From Brevundimonas intermedia (GTDB lineage Bacteria; Pseudomonadota; Alphaproteobacteria; Caulobacterales; Caulobacteraceae), in the NCBI RefSeq assembly GCF_004614235.1, contig NZ_SPVH01000002.1:496001-560000 (forward strand): a stretch of DNA of 64,000 bases. Direction: 5' to 3'. Numbering within the stretch: the first letter of the stretch is position 1; each line of letters starts with the position of its first letter. The position numbers and the translations under genes were made by a program. The notes beneath the pieces were generated by a model. That model did not search any database and was not told where the DNA came from. It worked only from the letters and a program-made list of their open reading frames with translations. Of this stretch, positions 33,510-41,382 are shown in pieces.

Positions 33510-34205
33510 TCACCAGCCCAGCGCCCAGACCACCTTGGTCAGACCGCTGACCAGAGCCGTCAGGTTGGCCTGCCGGGTGCTACCCCCGCCGCCCAACGAC
33601 CGGGCGGTGCGCCCCTCGCCTGCCACTGCACGGACCACGAACAGTTCGCGCTCAGACAACCCACCCTCCATCCCGCGCAGCCGACCCATCAGGTAGGCCT
33701 GCTGGAGAGCGGCCGGGCTGCGCATCGCCAGCCCTTCGGCCGCCGACCGTCCGCCGCCGATCATCCCGGCGTTGGCCAGTGCGGACTTCAGCCCGCCCGC
33801 CTGCGCCTCGAAGCACAGGCGGTAGGCCAGCCCGGCCTTGTGCAGGGCGACGGTGATGACGCCGGTGTCCTTTGCCGAGGTCAGCCCGTCGCGGCTGCGC
33901 ATCCGATAGGCGGCGGGCGCATCCTTCCCCGTCAGCCGTGAGACGCCGTATTCGGCGCGGATGTCGCGACGGTCCGCCGCCGTCAGCTTCTCCCCCTGCG
34001 AAACGGCCTCGCGTTCGGCGTCCTGGACGGCGGCCTTGGCGGCGGCTTCCTCCCGCAGATACGCCGCGCCGATCACGTCGCCATCGACGATGTCGCTGAT
34101 GACCACGGCCTGTTCGACCACGGCCTCGACCTGCGGACGGGCGGCTTCGGCTTGGCGTGCGGCCTTGCGGGCCAGCCTGCGCTGGCGATTGGACATCACA
34201 GACAT
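33510..34205 (-). CDS. Hypothetical phage protein of the replication operon
   Basis: A 231-residue protein, basic and helical at the N-terminus ('NRQRRLARKAARQAEAARPQVEAV'), with a C-terminal part that looks like a helical DNA-binding domain ('LFVVRAVAGEGRTARSLGGGGSTRQANLTALVSGLTKVVWALGW'), somewhat like DUF6456 regulators. As the last gene before the late operon it could be a late activator; this is inference. Start ATG 34205 follows GGGGGG at 6 bases. Confidence 0.55.
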   Translation of the reverse strand: MSVMSNRQRRLARKAARQAEAARPQVEAVVEQAVVISDIVDGDVIGAAYLREEAAAKAAVQDAEREAVSQGEKLTAADRRDIRAEYGVSRLTGKDAPAAYRMRSRDGLTSAKDTGVITVALHKAGLAYRLCFEAQAGGLKSALANAGMIGGGRSAAEGLAMRSPAALQQAYLMGRLRGMEGGLSERELFVVRAVAGEGRTARSLGGGGSTRQANLTALVSGLTKVVWALGW

Positions 34206-34229
34206 GCGCCGCCCCCCTGCCAGAGCGAC

Positions 34230-34466
34230 CGTTCCACGGCGTTCCGGCGCATGTTCCTATTTAACTTATTGATTGTCTTAAGATTAGAGAGAGAGGGAAC
34301 GCATGGAACGCATGGAACGCACCTGTGGCGTCGTGTGCCTGCCTGCCTGTGCGCTCGCCGGGGAGTCCATTTAGGCGTTCCGACCGTTCCGACCGTTCCG
34401 ACCGTCTCTTTCCGCAGCCTATTCATAGACTTCACCCGGAACGCTTGACGGAACGCCCTCGGAACG
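34230..34466. repeat. GGAACG iteron arrays with AT-rich stretch (candidate origin)
   Basis: Eleven GGAACG/CGTTCC hexamers. A direct array of three at exact 9-bp steps starts at 34296, 34305 and 34314. An inverted array of three at exact 9-bp steps starts at 34376, 34385 and 34394. Two more inverted copies start at 34230 and 34240, and three direct copies at 34438, 34450 and 34461. Between the outer copies lies the most AT-rich stretch nearby (34254-34290). It lies just downstream of the helicase-like gene. This layout is that of an iteron replication origin with an unwinding element. Confidence 0.65.
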
Positions 34467-36245
34467 CCGAGAGGCCTTCTCCATCCAGGGGGTAAGGGGG
34501 ATGGCCAGCGAGCGCTGCTTGATCCCCACGCCGAACGACAGCGGCTTGGCGGCCCAGGTCCGGTATTCCGGCCCCATGGCGTCGAGGTATTCCAGCGCGG
34601 TGCGATAGTCGCCCCAGCGAGTCTTCCCATAGATGCGGTCCAGCACCGGGTGATTGTTGCAGACCAGCAGCCACGGCCCGGATCGCCCGTCCTTGGCGTC
34701 CCCTTCGAAAATCCTCAGCCCGTGCGCCTTCAGCACCTCGTCCTGCCAGGTGCGGTCGATGACGTGGGTCTTGATCACCTCGCCCAGGGTGACGTGGCGG
34801 TCCCCCCGATGCTGACGACTGTCCCAGCCCATCAGGTGCGCCAGCGCCTCGGCCCCCACATTGGTCACCACCTCGCGGGCCTGACGATGCTCCAGCAGCG
34901 GACGCCACCGCGCCGCCTCCAGCACGGCCGTCGCCGCCGTCAGCGGCTCATCCTCCAGCAGCAGCCGCCGCCCGGCCGCCAGCATGGCGATCAGATCGGC
35001 GTTGCGCGGTTCCTCGCCCTGCTCGACCAGCGCCGTCACGATCGAGGCGACATCGTCGCGATACCGCCCCGCATGCGTCAGCGCCCGCCCCAGCAGATGC
35101 GGGGCCAGGCGCTGCGAATGGCGGATGATCCGTCCCAGCTGTCGCCGGCTGGCCAGCCGGGGCTGGGGCGCGTTGGGCGCGAGGTCCGTCCCGGTCAGCG
35201 GCATCAACCGCAACTCCGCCACGCGCGAGGCCAGGGCCGCATCCATCTTCGCGGGCGTGATCGCCACCATCATCACGCAGCCGACGGCCGTCTGGGTCAT
35301 CGTCCCGCCGGCGCTGTCGCTCTGGACCCGTCGTGCGCCCGCCCCCGTGGTCATCAGCCTCAGCAGGTTCAGCACCTGCTCGACTGCGCCCGGCCCGTCC
35401 GACCCGCCCGCCTCGGCTTCGTCCACCAGCTGCGGCCGCGCCATGCCCGAGACATCCGCCCGGAACCCGGCCTCTGAGAAGCTGGACACGATGTCCCCCG
35501 CCAGCGCCGACAACAGCCCGTGGCAGAACTCCAGAAAGGTCGTCTTGCCGGACCCCTGAAGCGCATGCATCAGCACGTGCCCCCGGAACGGCGCCGCCGC
35601 CCCCAGCAGCGACGCCATCAGCCATCCGGCGACCACATCCGCCCCGGTCAGACCGTCGTCGCCGATCGCCTCGAACCGCCACCAGTCCAGCTGACGCCTG
35701 ATCCATCGGCCATGCCGCCTGGACAAAGGCTCTCCCGCCTCGGGGGCCGGGGGGCGCAGCTGATACAGCGGCCCGCGCTTGACCTTCAGCGCCTCTGCGA
35801 TCGTGCGGCTGACGGTCGTGCCGTCATACCGATAAAGGATGATCTCTTCGCCCCGATGCAGCACCACGCCGCCGTCGCCGCCGGGCCAGACGCCCAGCGA
35901 CCGCATCGGCCGGTTCGCATCCCACTTGCCGGCGTCGCGGCAGGCCCGGTTAAACCACACGGCCGCCAGCTCGCGCTGGAACTTGTCGTCCTTGTCGCGC
36001 CAGTAGGACAGGAACGACTGCCCCGCCTGACAGGCGAAGATGTCGGTTCTCAGCATGCCGCCGATCTTGGCGGCGATCTCTTTGCGGATCTCGCCTTCCG
36101 GCATGGCGAAGATCACCCGCCCGCCGTCGAACCCCAGAGGCACGACGGGCGACATCGTCACGTCCGGGTTAGGAAACGCCCCCAGCATCTTTTCGCTGTC
36201 GTCGGGAGCTTGGCCCAGATAGTCGATCGGTTCGGCTTCGGTCAT
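34419..36245 (-). CDS. P-loop replication ATPase/helicase-like protein
   Basis: A 608-residue protein with Walker A GSGKTT at 231-236 ('MHALQGSGKTTF') and Walker B 'LVDEAEAG' at 273-280, followed by sensor-like 'GCVMMVAITPAK'. This is the layout of phage DUF927/VirE-type helicases that partner with CHC2 primases. It overlaps the primase stop by 4 bases. The last 25 codons encode three GGAACG iterons. A role in unwinding phage DNA is inferred from motifs and neighbour. Confidence 0.78.
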   Translation of the reverse strand: MTEAEPIDYLGQAPDDSEKMLGAFPNPDVTMSPVVPLGFDGGRVIFAMPEGEIRKEIAAKIGGMLRTDIFACQAGQSFLSYWRDKDDKFQRELAAVWFNRACRDAGKWDANRPMRSLGVWPGGDGGVVLHRGEEIILYRYDGTTVSRTIAEALKVKRGPLYQLRPPAPEAGEPLSRRHGRWIRRQLDWWRFEAIGDDGLTGADVVAGWLMASLLGAAAPFRGHVLMHALQGSGKTTFLEFCHGLLSALAGDIVSSFSEAGFRADVSGMARPQLVDEAEAGGSDGPGAVEQVLNLLRLMTTGAGARRVQSDSAGGTMTQTAVGCVMMVAITPAKMDAALASRVAELRLMPLTGTDLAPNAPQPRLASRRQLGRIIRHSQRLAPHLLGRALTHAGRYRDDVASIVTALVEQGEEPRNADLIAMLAAGRRLLLEDEPLTAATAVLEAARWRPLLEHRQAREVVTNVGAEALAHLMGWDSRQHRGDRHVTLGEVIKTHVIDRTWQDEVLKAHGLRIFEGDAKDGRSGPWLLVCNNHPVLDRIYGKTRWGDYRTALEYLDAMGPEYRTWAAKPLSFGVGIKQRSLAIPLTPWMEKASRRSEGVPSSVPGEVYE

Positions 36246-37447
36246 GCGGCACGCTTGGACTTGAGGGGTTGACCCGACAGCGCCATCACGCGTCGCAGGT
36301 CATCGTTCAGATCGGAGTTCTTGCTGGGCCAGACGGGCCGGGGCGTCGCGCCGACGGCGGTCCAGGCGGCGCAGGCCAGGCGCGCGCACAGTCGCGCCCT
36401 CGCCTCCGCTTCCAGCCAGTAATGGGAGGTCCGGCCGCGCGGCGTCACCGCCTTGACCTGGACCGGCTTCATGTCGCGATCGATGCCGATCAGCACGGCG
36501 CCCAGGCCGGGCCAGACGAAGGCCGGGACCTTCGGATCGGGCTGCGGATCATACGGGTCGATCCGCCCTTCGTTGTCGCGCAACACCCCGCCTTGCAGCC
36601 GGCCCAGCGACAGGGCGGCGCAGGTGCGGATGATCCGGCCGCTGCGCCGAAACTCCAGCGAGGCCAGCGACAGGGCGTTCTCCGCCCCCTCCGCCGTCGC
36701 CGTTTCCGGACCATCCACGCCGTCGCAGCCCGGCCCGATCAGCCATGCCCCGCCCGGACGGCCGTCACGCTGTTGCGGCCCCCACATCCGCTTGGCGTCC
36801 TCGCCTACGGCCTTCTTGCCCTGGGGCGTCAGATAGGTGGCGTGGATGCCGCCCGTCGCCACGGCGCGCATCTTGTCCATGTCCCACACCACGACCAGCA
36901 GCAGCATGGCGGGCGCGAAGATCCACCGCCGCTTCACGTCGTCCCAGCACCGCTGGGCGCGCGGGTGAAACCGCAGATTCCCCGACGCGGCCTTGACCAC
37001 TTCCGGCGCGATGCCGCGCCCCAGCAGATATTTCTCACCCAGCGATCCGGCGAACGGCTGGGCCGTCTTCCACAGGTCGATGGCGATCCGATCCGCCAGC
37101 GACGGCCCCTCGACCACCTCCGGCGACGCCGGCTGCTGTCGCGGCTTGGGCGCAGGCAGGGCGCTGGACCCGACCAGATCGCGCACCGCCTCGACGGGTG
37201 TGACCCGCTCCATATCGCAATACAGATCGACCACGTCGCCGAACTTGCCGCAGCAGAAGGTCCGCCACGTCCGCTTGCCCAGCTTGGCCTGGAACGTCGA
37301 TCCGCCGCCCGCCAGCGCCCGCTTGGGGAAGCACCAGGGACAGGCCCCGCGCCGATTATTGTCCGGCCCGCGCAGCTTCACATACCGGCCCGCCACGGCG
37401 TCCAGACTGACCTCGCGCTTGGCAATGTCGAACATCGACTCGGTCAT
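36242..37447 (-). CDS. CHC2 zinc-finger / Toprim primase (DUF7146-like)
   Basis: A 401-residue primase. Residues 30-80 form the CHC2-type zinc domain ('CPWCF' with Cys36 and Cys39; 'TFCCGKFGDVVDLYCDMERV'). Residues 120-390 match the Toprim-like DUF7146 part: 'YLLGRGI', 'LRFHPRAQRCW', 'GIHATYLTPQGKKA', 'ETATAEGAENALSL' with the Toprim Glu, and 'VLIGIDRDMKPVQV' with the Asp pair. It makes primers for phage replication with the ATPase downstream. Confidence 0.87.
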   Translation of the reverse strand: MTESMFDIAKREVSLDAVAGRYVKLRGPDNNRRGACPWCFPKRALAGGGSTFQAKLGKRTWRTFCCGKFGDVVDLYCDMERVTPVEAVRDLVGSSALPAPKPRQQPASPEVVEGPSLADRIAIDLWKTAQPFAGSLGEKYLLGRGIAPEVVKAASGNLRFHPRAQRCWDDVKRRWIFAPAMLLLVVVWDMDKMRAVATGGIHATYLTPQGKKAVGEDAKRMWGPQQRDGRPGGAWLIGPGCDGVDGPETATAEGAENALSLASLEFRRSGRIIRTCAALSLGRLQGGVLRDNEGRIDPYDPQPDPKVPAFVWPGLGAVLIGIDRDMKPVQVKAVTPRGRTSHYWLEAEARARLCARLACAAWTAVGATPRPVWPSKNSDLNDDLRRVMALSGQPLKSKRAA

Positions 37448-37461
37448 GCCGCTGCCCCGAT

Positions 37462-37476
37462 GCGAACGCCGTTCGC
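37462..37476. repeat. Dispersed palindrome copy 6 (intergenic)
   Basis: GCGAACGCCGTTCGC, exact. The only copy outside a coding region; it lies in the 71-bp divergent gap between primase and the membrane protein gene. Confidence 0.85.
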
Positions 37477-37518
37477 ATTCAGCGTCGGGTTGTGCTTTAC
37501 GGCCCGACGGAGGGACTT

Positions 37519-38355
37519 ATGAAACGACTGATCGCGGCCGCTGTTCTCGGCTTGGCGCTTTGTGGACAGGCCAAGGCCGCCCCTACAGCGGAGCAGAAGG
37601 CGCGAGAGGTTGCAGACCTCCAGGCGCAGATCGGCATGCGCGTGGCGGCCGACCGCATGGCCGACCTCACGAAACTGCAAGTCGTCCTGACCGTGTTCGG
37701 CACAGTCGGACTGTTCTTGACAATCGCCCTCACCGCGAGGTCCGTCAGGGTCACTCAGGACGCCCTTCGAGATCAGCAGAACACCGCGAAGCGAGAGCTT
37801 CGCGCCTATCTCGGCATCTTGGAGACTTTCGTGGACCCCGTGATCGAAGGGCGTCCTGTGCGCGTCCTCTACCGTTACAAGAACTTCGGATCGACACCCG
37901 CCCTGAATGTCCGACGGATGGGAGTTCTCAACGTCCCTGTCGGCGACATCGATGAGCCTGAAGTCCGTATTCCCGACAATTTCGAGTGGACACGGGTTGT
38001 CGACATCATGCCTGGAGGGACGAGCAGTTTTCGAGTCACCTTTACAGCGGCGCTCGCTGAACCTCTCCTTCACGCCTTCCAGATCGGCGAGGCTGCCGTC
38101 CAGGTTTTCTCGGTCGTCGAGTATGACGATGTGTTTGGAGACAGCCACTCGCTCAGGATCAGTGAAGTTCGACGCGGCCCGGAGCTGTGCGATAACATCG
38201 TCAACGATGCGGCCGCTGACGCTGACCATCCTCGCCTCCATGATCGGACTATGACGGCTCACGACACGCCGCCTGAGACCGCGAACTGGAGGTCGCTCTG
38301 GCGGAACAGACGCGCCCGTGCGCCCGGCGCGATATCGACCACGGCGGGGCGATAG
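37519..38355 (+). CDS. Phage-encoded membrane protein, unknown
   Basis: A 278-residue protein with a signal-like N-terminus (MKRLIAAAVLGLALCGQAKA) and a membrane helix at about residues 53-73 ('VLTVFGTVGLFLTIALTARSV'), then a soluble beta-rich domain ('VRVLYRYKNFGSTPALNVRRMGVL'). GGAGGGAC precedes ATG 37519. It is the only plus-strand gene within the replication region and its last 97 bases overlap the 3' end of the methyltransferase gene head-on. The position and topology suit lysogeny-expressed exclusion or cargo, but this is not shown. Confidence 0.6.
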   Translation: MKRLIAAAVLGLALCGQAKAAPTAEQKAREVADLQAQIGMRVAADRMADLTKLQVVLTVFGTVGLFLTIALTARSVRVTQDALRDQQNTAKRELRAYLGILETFVDPVIEGRPVRVLYRYKNFGSTPALNVRRMGVLNVPVGDIDEPEVRIPDNFEWTRVVDIMPGGTSSFRVTFTAALAEPLLHAFQIGEAAVQVFSVVEYDDVFGDSHSLRISEVRRGPELCDNIVNDAAADADHPRLHDRTMTAHDTPPETANWRSLWRNRRARAPGAISTTAGR

Positions 38356-38963
38356 ACGCCGCCGACCCGCGCCATGAACCGTTGCGGGCGCAGCGCCGGC
38401 TTCACCCAGATGAACCAGCTGTAGAAGGCGGCCGACGACGTCTCCGGATCATACCGACCCCTCAGGATCGGCAGGCGTTCGCTGAACGGCGCGATGGCCG
38501 TCAGGGGGCAGTCGGCATACAACAGCCGGTGACGCCCCTGCCCTTCCAGCACGCCCGTCCGCAGCAGCATGGCCACGCCCCGCCGCGCCTCGGCATAGGC
38601 ACGGCGGATGAAGGCCTCGCACGGGGCGAACGGGGGATTGGTGACGATCCAGTCGGCGGCATAGGGGCTGGGGGCGTCGCCGACGAAGTCGTGGATGACG
38701 TTGCCGTCATACAGATAGGCGTCCGAGGCGTGGACGATGTCGAAATAGTCCCGCAGGCCATGGACCATCATCCCCGGTCCGCACGCCGGCTCCCAGCACG
38801 TCCGGGCCGTGGGATCGAACAGGCGGATGATCTCGCCGCCCGCCCGCGCGCCCCAGGGCGCCGTGGGGAAGAAATCGACGTCGTCTGCGTCGGGATCGCG
38901 GTGCGCCATCACGGCCCGCGCATTGCGCGGCGAACCCGGCGCATCGAAGATCATGCCGGTCAC
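38259..38963 (-). CDS. DNA adenine N6-methyltransferase, orphan
   Basis: A 234-residue SAM-dependent methyltransferase. Motif I is 'EPACGPG' (residues 58-64) and the catalytic motif IV is 'TNPPF' (108-112), an NPPF form of adenine-N6 enzymes. No restriction gene is nearby, so it is an orphan enzyme that could protect phage DNA or alter expression. Its target sequence cannot be deduced. It overlaps the downstream-transcribed 51-residue gene by 4 bases at its start. Confidence 0.82.
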   Translation of the reverse strand: MTGMIFDAPGSPRNARAVMAHRDPDADDVDFFPTAPWGARAGGEIIRLFDPTARTCWEPACGPGMMVHGLRDYFDIVHASDAYLYDGNVIHDFVGDAPSPYAADWIVTNPPFAPCEAFIRRAYAEARRGVAMLLRTGVLEGQGRHRLLYADCPLTAIAPFSERLPILRGRYDPETSSAAFYSWFIWVKPALRPQRFMARVGGVYRPAVVDIAPGARARLFRQSDLQFAVSGGVS

Positions 38964-39115
38964 GACGGCGTCTCCGTCTCGTCGTCTTCCAGGTCCTCGG
39001 TCGGGCGGTCCAGCAGGTCCAGCCAGTCGATGGCCGTCTGCGCCACATATTCCAGCCAGGCGCGCAGTTGCGCCGTGCCCCCCCCTGCTGACGGTCCGGT
39101 CAGGCGCATCGTCAT
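38960..39115 (-). CDS. Small acidic phage protein, 51 aa
   Basis: A 51-residue protein ('MTMRLTGPSAGGGTAQLRAWLEYVAQTAIDWLDLLDRPTEDLEDDE'), one amphipathic helix with an acidic tail. ATG 39115 overlaps the stop of the upstream gene (ATGA) and its stop overlaps the methyltransferase start, so it is coupled on both sides. No family is recognised. Confidence 0.55.
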   Translation of the reverse strand: MTMRLTGPSAGGGTAQLRAWLEYVAQTAIDWLDLLDRPTEDLEDDETETPS

Positions 39116-39357
39116 GCCGGAAACTCCGGCGCGACCCACGGATTGTCCGCCCGCACCGAGGCGGCGCGATAGTTGCCGCTGGACGACGAGGTGATGTGCC
39201 AGCCCCGGCATTCGGGACCGCATTGATAGACCCACGCCCGCTTGGTTGTGATGATGCCCGACGACAGCATATGCATCGCCACCGCGCGCGCCGTCGCTTC
39301 GTCGCTGAACCGCGACTTAAACAGACAACCCCGAACCTTTGCGTCCCGCGCGCGCAT
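39112..39357 (-). CDS. Hypothetical phage protein, 81 aa
   Basis: An 81-residue protein containing 'CLFKSRFSDEATARAVAMHMLSSG' and 'AWVYQCGPECRGWHIT'. The spacing of Cys and His (C-G-P-E-C, H) could bind a metal. Similar small proteins occur in early phage operons, where the motif 'YxCxxCxxWHiT' is common. Coupled by overlaps to both neighbours. Confidence 0.6.
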   Translation of the reverse strand: MRARDAKVRGCLFKSRFSDEATARAVAMHMLSSGIITTKRAWVYQCGPECRGWHITSSSSGNYRAASVRADNPWVAPEFPA

Positions 39358-39569
39358 CAGCCGAACAGGCCCTGATAGTCGCTCCGCAGGTCGCTTTCCG
39401 CGCGGCCCAGCTGACGCGCCAGGTTCTGCCAGCTGACGCGGCGGCGACGCCCGGCCATCACATAGTCGCGCACGAAGGCTTCACCGGCGGCGTCGCCGGG
39501 GTGTGGACCCTTGACCGCAGGCGGACCGGACGGAACGGGATGCTGAGGGCCGATGACGCGCGGAGCCAT
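39357..39569 (-). CDS. Small HTH-like phage protein, 70 aa
   Basis: A 70-residue protein with a basic helix-turn-helix-like C-terminus: 'VRDYVMAGRRRRVSWQNLARQLGRAESDLRSDYQG'. It probably binds DNA. It shares one base with the next gene in the operon and lies 1 base after the previous one. Confidence 0.55.
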   Translation of the reverse strand: MAPRVIGPQHPVPSGPPAVKGPHPGDAAGEAFVRDYVMAGRRRRVSWQNLARQLGRAESDLRSDYQGLFG

Positions 39570-39570
39570 G

Positions 39571-39942
39571 TCAGTCCCCGGCGTAGGGGTGAGCGGCGGG
39601 CTGCCCCAGAGTGTCGAGGGCCTGCGAGATCGCCTCGGCCCACTCGCCGATCTGCTCGGCCTCTTCCTGCCGCTGCACGCCGGTCAGCAGCAGGAACCGC
39701 TTGCCCAGCCGAACCAGCTTCATGAAGGGGCTGCTCTCGCCGCGATGCCCGACCGGCGCGACGCAGCTTCCCGCCTTCTCCGCCGCCTGGACAAAGCCGA
39801 CCGCGTCCGACAGCGGCGCATCCGCTACCGCGCGCGCCTTGGCGACCAGCTTACGCCATTGCTTGACGTGGGTTTCCGACGGCACGATCGGCGCCTTGAC
39901 CTTGCGCGCCCCGACGCCGCGATAGCGATGCCTCGGCGTCAT
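39571..39942 (-). CDS. Hypothetical phage protein, 123 aa
   Basis: A 123-residue basic, helical protein starting MTPRHRYRGVGARKVKAP, with 'MKLVRLGKRFLLLTGVQRQEEAEQIGEWAEAISQAL'. ATG 39942 overlaps the stop of the Cro-position gene (ATGA). Family not recognised; an early replication or recombination helper is possible by position. Confidence 0.5.
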   Translation of the reverse strand: MTPRHRYRGVGARKVKAPIVPSETHVKQWRKLVAKARAVADAPLSDAVGFVQAAEKAGSCVAPVGHRGESSPFMKLVRLGKRFLLLTGVQRQEEAEQIGEWAEAISQALDTLGQPAAHPYAGD

Positions 39943-40262
39943 TGCGCAGGCTCGCGAACGGCGTTCGCGACGATGGTCTTGAACGCGGCGGCGGGCGTTC
40001 CCGCCATCGCCGGCCACAACAGCCCGACGTCGAAGTCCAGGCCTTCGGCGGCGGCGTTGCCTGCGATCACCGGAACCCGCGCCACGGGAACCGGCGCTTG
40101 CTCAGTGCCGCGATGAAGCCACTGATGGACGGCGGATTCGCTGACTTCGCACCAGCGGGAAATGCGGCGCACCAGCAGGATGCGCAGGATCAGGTCGCGT
40201 GCGTCCTTGGCGCTCTCTGTCGAGGCGGTGGAAGCTAGGGCGTGACAACCGGGTTCGGGCAT
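39939..40262 (-). CDS. Cro-position HTH regulator
   Basis: A 107-residue protein with a helix-turn-helix at about residues 20-50 ('LILRILLVRRISRWCEVSESAVHQWLHRGTE'). It is the first gene of the leftward lytic operon and diverges from the S24 repressor gene across a shared operator region, which is the Cro arrangement. AGGA lies 9 bases before ATG 40262, inside an operator, so the repressor would block both transcription and perhaps translation. A dispersed palindrome lies near its 3' end. Confidence 0.68.
   Translation of the reverse strand: MPEPGCHALASTASTESAKDARDLILRILLVRRISRWCEVSESAVHQWLHRGTEQAPVPVARVPVIAGNAAAEGLDFDVGLLWPAMAGTPAAAFKTIVANAVREPAQ
39954..39968. repeat. Dispersed palindrome copy 7
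   Basis: GCGAACGGCGTTCGC, exact; the symmetry extends to 19 bp (39952-39970). Inside the Cro-position gene, read as Ala-Asn-Ala-Val-Arg. Confidence 0.85.
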
Positions 40263-40287
40263 GACATATCGTCCTGACATTTTGTCA
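40262..40287. promoter_or_regulatory. Right operator pair of the S24 repressor
   Basis: Two 13-bp sites back to back: TGACATATCGTCC (40262-40274) and TGACATTTTGTCA (40275-40287). The second has a wider perfect palindrome, CCTGACA-TTT-TGTCAGG (40273-40289). They cover the start of the Cro-position gene. Confidence 0.75.
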
Positions 40288-40334
40288 GGACAGACAAAGC
40301 CCGTGATTCGAGATCAACGTCAACGACGACGTCA

Positions 40335-40347
40335 TGACGTTCTGTCA
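40335..40347. promoter_or_regulatory. Operator upstream of the repressor start
   Basis: TGACGTTCTGTCA, a TGAC-N5-GTCA palindrome 12 bases before the repressor ATG. It probably serves autoregulation of the repressor. Confidence 0.7.
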
Positions 40348-40359
40348 GATATCCACCGT

Positions 40360-40956
40360 ATGGATGCTGACCTAACGCATATCGCCGACCGAATGTCCGA
40401 ACAGGGCAAGACCCGCGCCGATCTCGGCCGGCTGCTGGGCCTCGACAGTTCGCAGGTCAACCGGATCTTCAACGGCAAGCGCCGCATCCAGTATCACGAA
40501 CGGATCAAGATCGATCAGTGGTTGGGCGAGGCTGGCGTCCAGTCGCAAGCGCCTACGTCCGGAATCGTCGTGGCTGGACCCAATATGATTCCTCTCTACG
40601 GCTACGTAGGTGCAGCGTCAGAAGGACGCCTGACCCTCGCGGAGCAGAACCTGAGAGGTTATGTGCCCATGCACCCCGCCCAACAGCACGTGCGAGAAGC
40701 GTTCGCGCTGGAAGTCAACGACATCAGCATGTCGCCTCGATACGAGCCGGGCGAGATGGTCTACCTGGCGCCGAACCGTTGGCCTTCACGCGATCAGGAT
40801 TGCGTCGTCGTGACCAAGGAAGGCGAAGGCCTGCTTAAGCGCTATGTGGGGCGTGATCACAAGACGATCACACTGCACCAGCTGAACCCGGACCAGGACA
40901 TTCATGTCGGCATCGATCAGATCGAAGCCATCCACACGGTCGTCGGAAGAAATTAG
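40360..40956 (+). CDS. S24-type phage repressor (CI-like)
   Basis: A 198-residue repressor. An HTH lies at about residues 22-42 ('ADLGRLLGLDSSQVNRIFNGKRRI'), followed by a C-terminal S24/LexA-like domain with 'VNDISMSPRYEPGEMVYL' (Ser) and 'EGEGLLKRYVG' (Lys) as the catalytic dyad, which suggests possible RecA-stimulated self-cleavage. It keeps lysogeny by binding the TGAC-N5-GTCA sites on both sides. ATG 40360 is chosen because operators lie upstream of it in the longer frame. No ribosome site is visible, as in leaderless cI transcripts. Confidence 0.85.
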   Translation: MDADLTHIADRMSEQGKTRADLGRLLGLDSSQVNRIFNGKRRIQYHERIKIDQWLGEAGVQSQAPTSGIVVAGPNMIPLYGYVGAASEGRLTLAEQNLRGYVPMHPAQQHVREAFALEVNDISMSPRYEPGEMVYLAPNRWPSRDQDCVVVTKEGEGLLKRYVGRDHKTITLHQLNPDQDIHVGIDQIEAIHTVVGRN

Positions 40957-41240
40957 TTATAGCGGCGAGCGTCCCGCTCTAACTCACGCCACACGCAGGC
41001 CTGCGAACTGCCGCAGCGGCGCTCGATAGCTGCTGCCCGCTCTTCCGGCGTCGGCGTCTGGTCGGGCAGGGCGTTGCCTATCGCAACCAGCAGCACCAAG
41101 CCGCCAACGACTACCGCCGCCAGCGTCGCCAGCACCTTCAGCGTCCCAACGGCGGCGCCGCCCTTTGACGCCTGATGCGCTTGGCGCGCTTCCAGCTGCC
41201 CTCTTAGGCGGGCGATCTCCAAGTCTTTTTCATCGATCAT
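40953..41240 (-). CDS. Single-pass membrane protein, 95 aa
   Basis: A 95-residue protein: N-terminal coiled coil ('MIDEKDLEIARLRGQLEARQAHQ'), one membrane helix at about residues 37-60 ('LKVLATLAAVVVGGLVLLVAIG'), and a C-terminal part with two Cys ('CGSSQACVWRELERDAR'). It converges on the repressor gene (stops overlap) and its upstream side faces the left operator array, so the repressor could control it. It may be an exclusion or immunity protein; not shown. Confidence 0.6.
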   Translation of the reverse strand: MIDEKDLEIARLRGQLEARQAHQASKGGAAVGTLKVLATLAAVVVGGLVLLVAIGNALPDQTPTPEERAAAIERRCGSSQACVWRELERDARRYN

Positions 41241-41299
41241 CTTGAGCCCGCCCTCACAGCCTTTGCGCAAGATTAGCGCGCATGACGACGTTCTACGCC

Positions 41300-41338
41300 T
41301 GACAATCTGTATTGACATAACGTCATGACATGATGTCT
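41300..41338. promoter_or_regulatory. Left operator triplet of the S24 repressor
   Basis: Three 13-bp sites in exact register: TGACAATCTGTAT (41300), TGACATAACGTCA (41313, perfect) and TGACATGATGTCT (41326). They lie in the gap between the minus-strand membrane gene and the plus-strand early operon and should control the latter. Confidence 0.75.
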
Positions 41339-41382
41339 GACTATGCCCTGACGCCGCACCGATGCGGCGACGGAGCATGATG

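Noticed and set aside
34296..34402. CRISPR array
   Set aside because: Repeat units are 9 bp with no spacers of constant length and no cas genes nearby. An iteron-like array fits better.
40261..40359. Extended N-terminus of the S24 repressor from ATG 40261
   Set aside because: This segment holds three operator sites and an Arg-rich, non-domain peptide. The HTH begins after ATG 40360.
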